A DNA stretch of 47,025 nucleotides from NCBI GenBank assembly GCA_964465125.1, contig CAYXIO010000028.1, positions 1-47,025 of the forward strand. The letters are read 5' to 3'. The stretch comes from CAYOHG01 sp964465125 (GTDB lineage: Bacteria > Planctomycetota > Phycisphaerae > UBA1845 > Fen-1342). Positions 25,718-34,515 of this stretch are shown here, piece by piece (positions within the stretch are counted from its first letter, which is position 1; each line of letters opens with the position of its first letter). The notes beneath the pieces are model-generated. The model was given only the letters and a program-made list of their open reading frames with translations. It was not told where the DNA came from and did not search any database. The translations under genes were made by a program, and so were the position numbers.

Positions 25718-26394
25718 CCTTCTTGCGCCTGCATGCCTGGCCGCGCAGCGCGGCGGCCGCGATCGCGCTTCAGAAGCGCCTGCGCGGCCGGGTTTGCGTG
25801 CGGCCCTGCAACGTCGAGCCGCGGCTCGTCGCGGGCGTGGACTGCGCCTTCTCGCCCGACGGCTCGCAGGTCATCGCCGGTGTGGTGGTCTGGGATCGCG
25901 CGGATCGGCGAATCGTCGAGCAAGCTGTCCGCCGCCGGCCGTGCCGATTTCCGTACGTCCCCGGTCTGCTCAGTTTTCGCGAGTTGCCAGCCGTTCTGGC
26001 GGCGTTTCGCAAGTTGCGATGCGAGCCCGACGCGGTCCTCTGCGACGCCCAGGGCCTGGCGCACCCGCGGCGCTTCGGCCTGGCCAGCCACCTGGGCGTC
26101 TGGCTCGACCGCACCACCATCGGCTGCGCGAAATCGAGGCTCTGCGGCGGGCACGACGAGCCGGCGAACCGGCGTGGCGCTTTCGTTCCGTTGACGGACC
26201 GCGGCGAACAGGTCGGCGTCGTGCTGCGATCGCGCGACGGCGTGAAGCCGCTCTACATCAGCGTCGGCCATCGCTGCGACGCCGACAGCGCCGTGCGGAT
26301 CGTGCTTTCCTGCGGCGGAGGCTATCGCCTGCCCGAGCCGACCCGCGCCGCCCACCGCCTGGTGACCGCCGAGCGGACGCGCTGCGCGCGGTGA
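25714..26394 (+). CDS. nfi: Endonuclease V (deoxyinosine 3' endonuclease)
   Basis: A 226-aa EndoV. The catalytic acids are in place: Asp43 in AGVDCAFSPDG, Glu90 in PGLLSFRELPA and Asp111 in VLCDAQGLAHPRRFG, with YVPG forming the strand-separating wedge seen in the family (usually PYIPG). GVWLDRTTIGCAKSRLCG and LYISVGHRCD are further family blocks. It nicks DNA (or RNA) one nucleotide 3' of inosine, initiating repair of deaminated adenine. It starts in the ATGA overlap with ltaE. Confidence 0.95.
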   Translation: MTFLRLHAWPRSAAAAIALQKRLRGRVCVRPCNVEPRLVAGVDCAFSPDGSQVIAGVVVWDRADRRIVEQAVRRRPCRFPYVPGLLSFRELPAVLAAFRKLRCEPDAVLCDAQGLAHPRRFGLASHLGVWLDRTTIGCAKSRLCGGHDEPANRRGAFVPLTDRGEQVGVVLRSRDGVKPLYISVGHRCDADSAVRIVLSCGGGYRLPEPTRAAHRLVTAERTRCAR

Positions 26395-26423
26395 CGCGCC
26401 GCGCGGCGATGTGCCGGTTCGAA

Positions 26424-26429
26424 TACAAT
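26424..26429 (+). promoter_or_regulatory. Putative -10 element before the DUF362 gene
   Basis: TACAAT ends 4 nt before an ATG at 26434 that is in frame with the DUF362 protein and 78 nt before its preferred ATG at 26512. No -35 box. Confidence 0.3.
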
Positions 26430-26511
26430 CCGAATGAGTCATGCGGCGTCGGTTTGCGGGAGTCAGCGAGGTTCCGGCCGATCGCCGCCGTCCTTGTGCG
26501 AATGGAATCGA

Positions 26512-27789
26512 ATGAGCCGAACGCCTGTCGCGATCCTGCGAACCACGCCCGCCACGGTGCTGCGCGACTATCACGAGCTGATGAACCTCGCGGGCTACCA
26601 GGACGTGGTCGCGAAGGACGCCGACACGGCGCTGAAGATCAATATTTCCTGGCATTTCTTCTTTCCGGCCAGCAGCACGACGCCCTGGCAGCTTGACGGC
26701 GTCATCCGCGCCATGAAGCGCGACGGCTACGCTCCCAACCTGATCCACGCCTGCCATAACCGCACGGTCGTGATCGACGCGCGCTTCGGCGAGCGTGAGA
26801 ACAAGCAGGTGCACGTCACCGATGCTCACGGCCTGCGCAACGTGCACCTGTACGAGCCGGGCAATGAGTGGATTCCGGTGGGCGAGGCGGTCGGCGACCT
26901 GACCAGCAAGTTCACCTGCCTGAACGAGGTTTACCCGAAGGGCTTCATGATCCCGAAGCGCTTCATCGGCGAGAACATCATTCACCTGCCGACCGTCAAG
27001 ACGCACATCTTCACGACTACGACCGGCGCGATGAAGAACGCTTTCGGCGGCCTGCTGAACGAGCACCGTCACTGGACGCATCCGGTGATCCATGAGACGC
27101 TGGTCGACCTGCTGATGATCCAGAAGAAGATCCACCGCGGCGTGTTCGCGGTGATGGACGGCACGTTTGCGGGCGACGGCCCGGGCCCGCGCTGCATGAT
27201 TCCGTACGCCAAGAACGTCATCCTCGCCAGCGCCGACCAGGTTGCGATCGACGCCGTCGCTGCCAAGCTGATGGGCATGGACCCGCGGTCGATCAAGTAC
27301 ATCCGCATGGCGCATGAGCTGGGGCTGGGCTGCGGCGATCCGGCGAAGATCGAGATTGTCGGCGACCGCGCGGCGGCGGAGCAGAACTGGCGCCTTGTCG
27401 GTCCGTTCAAGAGGATGACCTTCGCCAGCCGGATGCAGCACAAGATTTACTGGGGTCCGCTGAAGGGTCCGGTGGAGTGGTCGCTGAAGACCTGGCTGGC
27501 GCCGTGGGCGTACATCGCGAGCGTGATCTACCACGACAGCTACTGGTATCCGATGCGTGCCAGGAAAGCGGTTCGCGACTGCCTGAACGGCGACTGGGGC
27601 CGGCTGTTCGAGAACTGGGAACAGGTGCAGCCGTTCGCGACCGAGCTGGGATTTCCGCGGGTGGGCGAGGCGCCGTGCAAGCTGACGCATTCGGGCTGGA
27701 AGGCTTTTCGCAAGTCGCTGAACATCCTAAGGACGTGCGTGACGCAGAACCCGGACGTGGGTTCGGCGAAGCGGCGGATTGGGGCGTAG
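26512..27789 (+). CDS. DUF362 domain protein
   Basis: A 425-aa protein with the DUF362 core (about residues 35-290): KINISWHFFFPASST, VRIAMKRD-type helices, HLPTVKTHIFTTTTGAMKNAFGGLL (about 160-184), VMDGTFAGDGPGPRCM and SADQVAIDAVAAKLMGMDP. Fusions and neighbours of DUF362 elsewhere carry 4Fe-4S ferredoxin domains, but no CxxCxxC cluster exists here. The C-terminal third (MQHKIYWGPLKGPVEWSLKTWL...) is an aromatic, amphipathic extension. The function is not established. The upstream in-frame ATG at 26434 would add 26 residues of low-quality sequence but would fit a leaderless mRNA from the TACAAT at 26424. Confidence 0.88.
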   Translation: MSRTPVAILRTTPATVLRDYHELMNLAGYQDVVAKDADTALKINISWHFFFPASSTTPWQLDGVIRAMKRDGYAPNLIHACHNRTVVIDARFGERENKQVHVTDAHGLRNVHLYEPGNEWIPVGEAVGDLTSKFTCLNEVYPKGFMIPKRFIGENIIHLPTVKTHIFTTTTGAMKNAFGGLLNEHRHWTHPVIHETLVDLLMIQKKIHRGVFAVMDGTFAGDGPGPRCMIPYAKNVILASADQVAIDAVAAKLMGMDPRSIKYIRMAHELGLGCGDPAKIEIVGDRAAAEQNWRLVGPFKRMTFASRMQHKIYWGPLKGPVEWSLKTWLAPWAYIASVIYHDSYWYPMRARKAVRDCLNGDWGRLFENWEQVQPFATELGFPRVGEAPCKLTHSGWKAFRKSLNILRTCVTQNPDVGSAKRRIGA

Positions 27790-27798
27790 AAGTCACGT

Positions 27799-27822
27799 GC
27801 AGCCGCGAGTGGCTCTGGCTGC
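27799..27822 (+). terminator. Possible hairpin terminator after the DUF362 gene
   Basis: GCAGCC and GGCTGC pair around a 12-nt loop that can close further with GAG/CTC. No T tract follows, so intrinsic termination is doubtful. Confidence 0.25.
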
Positions 27823-28053
27823 AAATGGTTCGTTCATGTTCCACGCGCGCCGCGCGAAATCGACGATCCAGCCGTTAGGCTTGCTATCACCTGCGTTGGG
27901 GTGAACACGCCGGCTCCGCACTTGGCGCGTCTGCCTCATTCCGCAGGCTGTGTCGCACGCGCTGTCCGCTTCCCACCCGCGGTGGACCTGGAACGAATCC
28001 CGATACCGGCGTCCGTTGCGGAGGCGTTGCGCGCTGCCGGCGACACATTGTCC

Positions 28054-28233
28054 TTACACTTGCAGATAGTCCCTTGAGTTGGGTCGGTTGGCGACGGGCT
28101 TCTCGCGGACGACCGCCGCCAGGGTCGCCGGAACGTCCGATACGTGCTGCACGGAATCGGCGTGAGCGCCGGCCACGTCCGCAATCAGGCTCGCCAGGAG
28201 CCTGCTGGGGTTGACGATCAGGAGGTACGACAT
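28054..28233 (-). CDS. Possible small ORF or receiver-domain fragment
   Basis: 59 codons from an ATG with GGAG 5 nt upstream. The sequence MSYLLIVNPSRLLASLIADV followed by HVSDVPATLAAVVREKP resembles the first beta-alpha-beta unit of a CheY-like receiver (a short hydrophobic strand, a helix, a second strand and a helix). The acidic pocket and phosphorylatable Asp of a complete receiver are absent because the frame stops after NSRDYLQV. It may be a gene remnant, a small protein, or a chance ORF. Confidence 0.3.
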   Translation of the reverse strand: MSYLLIVNPSRLLASLIADVAGAHADSVQHVSDVPATLAAVVREKPVANRPNSRDYLQV

Positions 28234-28568
28234 CGTCGCTCCAGGCGCGCTGCCTTCCTGTGCATCGGGACTTCCGGGCAGCGGCTTCATGGCGGAGCGA
28301 CGCTGGCAGGCCGATTTCCGGAGTCAAATCGGCGGTACCGCGGCGGTCGCCAGGGCGCAAGATGTTGCTCAGGTAACTCGCGCAAGTCGCGGTTGGGGGC
28401 GCTCGTCCGGGGGAGTTCGGATTCTTGGCTGGCGGCGGACCGGGCCCGGCGGTATGGTGCCGACTTGGGACCGCTGTCCGTCGTCTCCGACTTCGCCGAC
28501 TTTGCCGCTTCTTTCATGTCCTCGCGGTGGGCGACGTCGGGCTCTACTTGCGCTCTTCGGAGTGCCGC

Positions 28569-30254
28569 ATGGGCAGTCGCGCATCGCTCATCGGTGTACT
28601 GCTGCTTCTGAGCTCAACTGCGCTGTCCCAGTCGATCCTGTTTCAAGATGTGACGGCGTCGAGCGGGCTTCTCTACGACACCCACTCCGTGCTGCGGTTT
28701 TCGGCGGGCGTCGCCGACATCGACCGCGACGGCTGGCTCGACGTGGTCTTCGCCGGCAGCGACTACGTGCCGCCACGCGTCTTTCGCAACCTCGGCGGCG
28801 GGAAATTCGCGGAGATCAGCGACGAGGTCCTCCCGGCGGACATCGGGCTGGCCGCGATCGCGACGTTCTCCGACCTGGACGGCGACGGCTGGCCGGAGTT
28901 GCTGCTGGGAAGGAAGGAGGCGGGCGCCGCCGCCACCTGGTTCGAGTTGCTCGCCAACCAGCAGGGCCGCTTCGGGCGGGTCGCTCTGCCGAACCGGCTT
29001 GCCCATGACGAGACCGGCGTCGGCTGCCTGACGGTCGGGGATGTCGATTCGGACGGCGACCTCGACGTGCTGCTGATGCACAACGGCGCGGGCGGGGGCG
29101 ACGGCGGCCCGGGAGTGTTCCTGCGCAACGAAGGCGGCCTGCAATTCATGGATGCCACCGATTCGTTCGGCGCCAACCTGGGCGATCGCCGCCGAGCCTG
29201 GACCACGGTCCTGGCCGATTTCACCGGCGACGGCGAGCTCGATCTGCACTCGGCGGTGGATGGCGGACCGGATTTCCACGCCCGGCGCGGAAACGCGCTG
29301 CCTTTCATGGACGCCAGCACCGACGCGAATGTCGGGAACGTCGGCTCGGACATGGGCCTGGCCGTCGGCGATATCGAGAACGACGGCGACCTCGATCTCT
29401 ATTCGACCAACATCAACTACGGCGTCCTCTATGTGAACGACGGTGGCGGACGGTTCAACGATCTCGGGGCGCAGCGCGGCTGCCGCTCGTATGGCGGCAC
29501 GACCACAGTGGTCGGCTGGGGAACGGCGTTTTCCGACTTGGATCATGACGCGGATGAAGACCTGGTCTTCGTCGCGTTGAACGCGCCCGGGCGGCTCTAT
29601 CGCAACATGGGCGGCGGCTGGTTCACCAACGACACGGCGACCAGCGGGCTGCTCCTGCTCGGCGTGGCGCTGGTGCCGTTCGACTTCGATGCCGACGGGG
29701 ACGTCGACCTGCTGGTCACCGACGAAGGTGGCTCGCCGCGGCTCTACGAGAACATCACGAATACCGGCGGGCGACATTGGCTTCAGGTGGAGTTGGTCGG
29801 CGCGGGGGCGAATCGCGAGGCGGTCGGAGCGCTTGTGGAAGTTCACATGGGCACGACGAAGCTCATTCGCGCGGTGCTGGGCGGCTACTCCTTCGTCAGC
29901 GGGCCGCCGCGAACGCTGCACTTCGGGCTTGGCGACGCTGCGAGCGTGAATGAGTTGGCGGTGCACTGGCCGGACGGCGCCACGCAGGTGTTCCAGAATC
30001 TCGCCGCCGATCGCGTCGTGCGAATCCTTCAGCCCGGTTGCGGCATTTCGGGCTGCGAAGTGGGCGATCTCGACGGCGATTGCGACGTGGACCTGCTCGA
30101 TCTTTCGACCCTGCTGGTGCATTTCGGCCTGGCCGACGCGAGCATGGAGCAGGGGGACGGCGATCTCGACGGCGACGTGGACGTCATCGACCTGGAGCGG
30201 TTGTTGCAGCACTTTGGGTCGAGCTGCGGCCCCGCGCGTCTGGATCGCCACTAG
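28569..30254 (+). CDS. Secreted FG-GAP/ASPIC beta-propeller protein with C-terminal dockerin
   Basis: A 561-aa protein from the ATG with GGAG 7 nt upstream. A signal peptide (LIGVLLLLSSTALSQ) is followed by about seven FG-GAP/VCBS repeats with Ca-binding loops such as DIDRDGWLDVV, DLDGDGWPELL, DVDSDGDLDVLL, DIENDGDLDLY, DHDADEDLVFV and DFDADGDVDLLV. Around residues 395-485 is an ASPIC/UnbV-like domain (HWLQVELVGAGANREAVGA; NELAVHWPDGATQVF). The C-terminus (about 496-552) has two EF-hand-like dockerin type I repeats (GDLDGDCDVDLLDLSTLL and GDLDGDVDVIDLERLL). It is predicted to be extracellular and calcium-stabilised. The stop codon overlaps that of the convergent SDR gene in a CTAG. Confidence 0.92.
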   Translation: MGSRASLIGVLLLLSSTALSQSILFQDVTASSGLLYDTHSVLRFSAGVADIDRDGWLDVVFAGSDYVPPRVFRNLGGGKFAEISDEVLPADIGLAAIATFSDLDGDGWPELLLGRKEAGAAATWFELLANQQGRFGRVALPNRLAHDETGVGCLTVGDVDSDGDLDVLLMHNGAGGGDGGPGVFLRNEGGLQFMDATDSFGANLGDRRRAWTTVLADFTGDGELDLHSAVDGGPDFHARRGNALPFMDASTDANVGNVGSDMGLAVGDIENDGDLDLYSTNINYGVLYVNDGGGRFNDLGAQRGCRSYGGTTTVVGWGTAFSDLDHDADEDLVFVALNAPGRLYRNMGGGWFTNDTATSGLLLLGVALVPFDFDADGDVDLLVTDEGGSPRLYENITNTGGRHWLQVELVGAGANREAVGALVEVHMGTTKLIRAVLGGYSFVSGPPRTLHFGLGDAASVNELAVHWPDGATQVFQNLAADRVVRILQPGCGISGCEVGDLDGDCDVDLLDLSTLLVHFGLADASMEQGDGDLDGDVDVIDLERLLQHFGSSCGPARLDRH

Positions 30255-31036
30255 ATCGCTGAGATGCGCCCGCCGTCGATCGGCAGGCTTACGCCGGTGA
30301 TGTATGCCGCTTCGGGCGAGGCCAGGAACACGACCGCCGCGGCGGTCTCGCGTGGGTCGGCGAAGCGCCGCAGCGGAATGTCGTTGCGCATGCGCTCGGC
30401 GAGCGCTGCGGGGGTTGTGCCGCTGCGGGCGGCATTGGCCGCGACGAGCGCGTCGAGCCGCTCGGTCTGCGTGAAGCCGGGCAGCACGTTGTTGACCGTG
30501 ATCCCCAGCGGGCCGAGCTCGCCGGCAAGCGTCTTGGCCCAACTCGCCACCGCGCCGCGGATCGTGTTGGACACGCCCAGGTTCGGGATCGGCTGCCGCA
30601 CGCTGGTCGATAGGATGTTGATAATCCGCCCGTAGCCGCGCTGCTTCATGCCCTCGAGCAAAGCCTGCACCAGCGTCTGGTTGCACAGCAAGTGCATGCG
30701 AAGCGCGTCGGCGAAGGCCCGCGGCTCGGCCTGGGCGATCAGGCCGCTCGGTGGACCGCCGGTGTTGTTGATCAGGATCTCCATGGGGCCGAATCGCCGC
30801 ACGTGTTCCGCGACGATCCTGCCAAGCGCGTCGGGGTCGTTGAAGTCGGCGACCAGCACGCGGTGCGTCGGCTGGGACGCCGTGGAAAGGGACGCGCAGA
30901 CCTGCGCGAGCAACGCCGCATCGCGCGCCACAAGCGTGACGCTGGCGCCCTGCTCGGCGAGGCGCTCGGCGCAGGCGCGTCCGATGCCGCGCGAAGCCCC
31001 GCAGACCAAGGCCGATCGGCCGCGCAAGTCGAGCAT
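30251..31036 (-). CDS. SDR-family oxidoreductase with degenerate active site
   Basis: A 261-aa Rossmann protein. The cofactor motif is CGASRGIGRA (residues 12-21), with VADFND, ILINNTGGPPSG and a C-terminal YITGVSLPIDGG. The catalytic serine (Ser143 in NILSTS) is present, but at the spacing where YxxxK is expected the sequence is SNTIR (Ser156...Arg160), so both Tyr and Lys are replaced. This SN..R pattern together with NNTGGPP marks a known 3-oxoacyl-ACP-reductase-like subgroup with an imperfect catalytic tetrad; its substrates are unclear. GGGAGG lies 6 nt before the ATG. Confidence 0.9.
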   Translation of the reverse strand: MLDLRGRSALVCGASRGIGRACAERLAEQGASVTLVARDAALLAQVCASLSTASQPTHRVLVADFNDPDALGRIVAEHVRRFGPMEILINNTGGPPSGLIAQAEPRAFADALRMHLLCNQTLVQALLEGMKQRGYGRIINILSTSVRQPIPNLGVSNTIRGAVASWAKTLAGELGPLGITVNNVLPGFTQTERLDALVAANAARSGTTPAALAERMRNDIPLRRFADPRETAAAVVFLASPEAAYITGVSLPIDGGRISAI

Positions 31037-31228
31037 GGGTAGCCTCCCGCGAGTGGCGAAGGATTTGCCCCGGAACGGCTCCGGCGCGCCGCCGCGGGGA
31101 GTCTATCGGGGCGCCGGAGGATCGCCAGCCGGCCGGCTTGCCGCGGTCTTGGGGGGCTGGTATTTTCGATTCAGCCGTCCGGACGCGCCGGCGATTGCGC
31201 GTCCGCGGCGAGAACGCGAAGGAACGGC

Positions 31229-31975
31229 ATGGCTGGGCATTCTCATTGGGCGCGCATCAAGCGCGCCAAGGCGGTCACCGACGCTCGGCGTGGCAAGGCC
31301 TGGACCAAGCTCGCGCGCGCGATCATCGTCGCGGCCCGCAACGGCGGCGACCCGGACGCCAACATGGCGCTGCGCTACGCGATCGACGCGGCCCGGGCCG
31401 AGAACATGCCCAAGGACACGATCGAGCGGGCGATCAAGAAGGGCTCGGGCGAACTGGGGACCGAGCAGTTCGCGGAGCTGCTCTTTGAGGGCTACGCCGC
31501 GGGCGGGGCCGCGATTCTCGCGACCGCGCTGTCCGACAACCGCAACCGCACCGGCCCCGAGATCAAGCGGATCTTCGAGCGTCGCAACGGAAACCTCGGC
31601 GCCAGCGGCTCGGTCGCGTGGATGTTCAGCAGCCGGGGGGTGTTCGTCATTGCGGCGAGCCAGAGCGACGAGGACGCGCTCACGCAGATTGCGCTCGAAT
31701 CCGGCGCGGATGACGTCAAGGCGATGGGCGACGCGTTTCAGCTTACCTGCGAGCCGGCCGCGTTTGAGGCCGTTCGCAAGGCGCTGGCGGATGCGAAGAT
31801 CGAGACGGAGAGCGCCGAGATCGCGATGGTGCCGGCGAACTCGATCACCCTGACCGGCGACAACGCCGAGAAGGCCGTTCGACTCGTAGAAGAGCTGGAG
31901 GAGCACGACGACGTGCAGAAGGTCTACACCAACTTCGAAATCGCCGACGACGAGCTGGAGCGGTTGGCGAATTGA
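31229..31975 (+). CDS. YebC/PmpR (TACO1) family regulator or translation factor
   Basis: A 248-aa protein with the family start MAGHSHWARIKRAKAVTDARRG, the domain-1 helix pattern, NMPKDTIERAIKKGSGE (about residues 59-75), YEGYAAGGAAILATALSDNRNRT-type block (about 88-110) and FSSRGVF. YebC proteins have been described as DNA-binding regulators and as factors that relieve ribosome stalling on prolines. It is monocistronic, with AAGGA 5 nt upstream of the ATG, and converges on the GNAT gene. Confidence 0.95.
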   Translation: MAGHSHWARIKRAKAVTDARRGKAWTKLARAIIVAARNGGDPDANMALRYAIDAARAENMPKDTIERAIKKGSGELGTEQFAELLFEGYAAGGAAILATALSDNRNRTGPEIKRIFERRNGNLGASGSVAWMFSSRGVFVIAASQSDEDALTQIALESGADDVKAMGDAFQLTCEPAAFEAVRKALADAKIETESAEIAMVPANSITLTGDNAEKAVRLVEELEEHDDVQKVYTNFEIADDELERLAN

Positions 31976-32010
31976 CGTCGTTGCGCGTGCGGCGGCGTGC
32001 ATGGCCGACG

Positions 32011-32496
32011 CTAGCGGTTCAGAGCGCGCTCAAATCCCAGCTCGCGCGTATGGTTGATATCCTGAAACTGGCGCTCGCCAGTCTGTCGGTAACCGAGTCG
32101 AAGGTACAACCGGTGCGCATCCGTGAAGTGCGTGTCGCTCCAAAGGATCAGGCGCGCCTTGCCCGCGCGGCGCGCGAAAGCCTCGACCCAGCGGACCAGC
32201 TTCGATCCCAGCCCCGTCCGGCGCGCGTCAGGCCGCACGTACAGCGAGCGCAGCTCGCCGGAGTCGTCGGGATGTAGCGTGACCGCTACGGTTGCGGCGA
32301 TTCGGCCGTCCGTTTGCACCACCCAGATGTCGCCGCCGCTGGAGCGAAAGTAAGTGAGCGGATCCACCAGATGCCGATCGAGATCGTCGAAGTCCATCAC
32401 GAAGCCGTAGTCGGCGTAGATGGCGGCGATGAACTCCTGAATGCGGAGGACGTCGTCCGGCGCCGCGGGCCGAGGTTTGAAGCCGCTGATCCGCAT
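32011..32496 (-). CDS. GNAT family N-acetyltransferase
   Basis: A 161-aa GNAT protein. Motif A, the acetyl-CoA pyrophosphate loop, is LYVRPDARRTGLGSKLVRWV (R-R-T-G-L-G form of the Q/RxxGxG/A loop), preceded by the strand DIWVVQTDGRIAATVAVTL, and followed by motif B (THFTDAHRLYLRLGYRQTGER). The acceptor is not predictable. Its GC-rich 5' flank has TAGTCT 6 nt before the ATG and no Shine-Dalgarno. Confidence 0.9.
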   Translation of the reverse strand: MRISGFKPRPAAPDDVLRIQEFIAAIYADYGFVMDFDDLDRHLVDPLTYFRSSGGDIWVVQTDGRIAATVAVTLHPDDSGELRSLYVRPDARRTGLGSKLVRWVEAFARRAGKARLILWSDTHFTDAHRLYLRLGYRQTGERQFQDINHTRELGFERALNR

Positions 32497-32669
32497 GCGG
32501 GTAGACTAACGGCTTCGGCGTCGTGATTGGCGCGGGGTCGTCGTCGCCGGCGGCGGTTTCGGACAGGCACCCGGCGGAGCACCCGTCCCGTTTCCTGCTG
32601 GTGGCCGTCCGCGGATGCACGCGCGATCATCAGGCTCTACCCAGCGGAGAGAGTGCAAGGAACTCAAGC

Positions 32670-34392
32670 GTGAACGGCAGACGAACCAGCGCGGCGGCTA
32701 ATGTTCTGATCGTAGTGGCAGGGTGGGGATCCGCGGCGCGCGCGGGCTCGCTCGAGGCGCGCTATGAGCTGATCGTCGTGCCGCCTCAGCAGGCCGTCGA
32801 AGTGCGCATGACGCTGCGCGGCGATTTCGGCGACGGGCCGGTGCGGCTGGCGCTGCCGCAGGGATTCGCGTTCGTTCGACTCCCCGAGCCGCTGCTCGAC
32901 GGCAAGGTGATGGCGCGTGCCGGGAATCGTCCGGCCGAGATGAAGCGCATCGACCCGTTTACGTGGGAACTCCAGCCGGACGGGGCGAACGAGGCGGCGG
33001 TGTCGTATCGCGTGCCGCTGCGGCATCGCGAGCTCGAAGCCGTCAAGCCGCGCGACGCGTACGAATACCCGTACCTGGCCGACGACCACGGTCTGCTCGT
33101 GACCGCGACGCTGCTGATGCACTCGGCGACACACCCGATCGGGCCGATCCGGGTGGTCGTTCAGGCGCCGGCGGGCTGGGGGGTGATCGCGCCGTGGCCG
33201 AAAGTCGGAGCCTCCGAGTTTGCACCCGCGGACACGAGCTCCGCAACGAACGACCTGATCGCGATCGGCGCGTGGCAGGTCAAGGAGGTGCAGGTCGGCG
33301 ATTTCGCGGCCGACCTGGCGGTCGCGCCGGGGCAAGCAGCGCTGTTTGAGAAGCTCGCCGATCCCATCGAGCTCATCGTGGAGCGCGAGCTGAAGCTCTT
33401 CGGGCGGCCGGCGCGCGGACGCTACCTGTTCGTGTTCGGGCGCCCGGACATGCCCGGCATGGGCGGCTCGCCGAAGTCCAACTCGATGACGCTGACGGTT
33501 GAGCCGCGGCTTGTGGCGGCGGCCGCGCCCCACCTGGCGCATCTGATCGCGCACGAGTTCTTCCACACCTGGGCGGGGCAGCGCGTGGAAGTGCGCGATG
33601 AGCTGCGCNNNNNNNNNNCTCAACGAGGGCATCACCGACTACTACGCCTACCTCGTCAGCGCGCAGACCGAACTGATATCGTGGCCGAAGTTCGCCTCCG
33701 AGCTGTCGGACAAGATGCGCGCGGCGGCGGCCAGTCCGCTGAGGGAGAAGGTGTCGCTGGTGGAGGCCGGCGGCCCGCGCTTCTTCAGCGACCGCGAGGC
33801 CTACGACCTGACCTACGCCGGCGGCCTGCTGCTCGGCGCCTGGCTGGACCAGGCGATCCGCCGCCATTCGCCCGACCACACCCTCGAAGACCTGATGCGC
33901 GGCCTGCTCAACGACCCGCGCCGGTCTTCCGGCGCTGCGGAGGCGGCCTCCCGCGCCCCCGGTCCGACGCTCAATGACCTGCTGACGCTGGTGACGCAAT
34001 ACGCAGGCCGTCAACGCGCGGACCAGCTTCGAAACTGGGTCACCGCGCCGTACGCGTTCGATCCGGTGACCGCCTTCGCACAGGTCGGCGTCGAGGTGAC
34101 CAGGGAAAGCCAGCCCGCTTCGCTCGACCTGCGGGCCAACTTCAACCAGACGCGCGTCGGACCCATCGACCCGGCCGATGCGGCCTACCTGCTCGGCCTG
34201 CGCACCGGCGACGAAGTGCTCCGCGTGAACGGGCAGGACGTGGCCGACGAGCGCGCCATCCGCTCCGCCTGGCGAAGCCTGCTCAACGGCAAGCTCGAGC
34301 TGCGCATCCGCCGCGAGGGCAAGGAACAGACGCTGGCCGGTCCGGTGCCGACGGTTGAGCGGTATGAAATTTCGGAAGCGGCGTGGAAGTGA
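32670..34392 (+). CDS. Secreted M61-like metallopeptidase with PDZ domain, interrupted by an assembly gap
   Basis: The gene starts at a GTG with AAGGA 8 nt upstream and a signal peptide (ANVLIVVAGWGSAARA). A beta-rich N-terminal domain (about residues 28-240) precedes the catalytic domain. The zinc motif is HEFFH (His295, Glu296, His299) in LIAHEFFHTWAGQR; the third ligand is the Glu in LNEGITDYYAYL after the gap. A PDZ domain (GPIDPADAAYLLGLRTGDEVLRVNG) ends the protein. Ten N bases at 33609-33618 put the two halves in different frames, but the domain order shows a single gene. Related enzymes are glycyl aminopeptidases and similar secreted gluzincins. Confidence 0.85.
33609..33618. other. 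Assembly gap (10 N)
   Basis: Ten undetermined bases, probably a placeholder of arbitrary length. An in-frame join between CGC (33606-33608) and CTC AAC GAG (33619 on) needs a true length divisible by three. Confidence 0.98.
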
Positions 34393-34515
34393 GTGGCGAA
34401 GACTGAAGGTCGAAGGTTGAAGGACGGGAGCGTCTGGCCCGCGCGGCGCCCATCAGCCCCATGAGGCTGTAACCGCTTCGTTCCGTTTCTTTGGCGGACG
34501 GGGTGTCGGTGGGGG

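Larger units (their letters stand above)
27790..28568. other. Gene-poor interval with a hairpin and a possible gene fragment
   Basis: About 780 bp. Just after the DUF362 stop is a 6-bp stem hairpin (27799-27822). A 59-codon minus-strand ORF with receiver-like sequence lies at 28054-28233. The rest shows only ORFs rich in Arg/Gly/Pro that look like shadows of GC-rich non-coding DNA. GGAG lies 7 nt before the ATG at 28569 of the next gene. Confidence 0.5.

Noticed and set aside
25438..27690. A 750-codon minus-strand open frame
   Set aside because: Antisense to threonine aldolase, endonuclease V and the DUF362 gene, all of which have recognisable motifs.
28614..30686. A 690-codon minus-strand open frame
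   Set aside because: Antisense to the FG-GAP/dockerin protein; its repeated Val/Asp/Ile pattern mirrors the repeats on the plus strand.
33598..34392. Frameshifted or second peptidase gene after the N gap
   Set aside because: The frame change coincides with an arbitrary-length gap, and the two halves form one HExxH...NEG catalytic domain with a PDZ tail.
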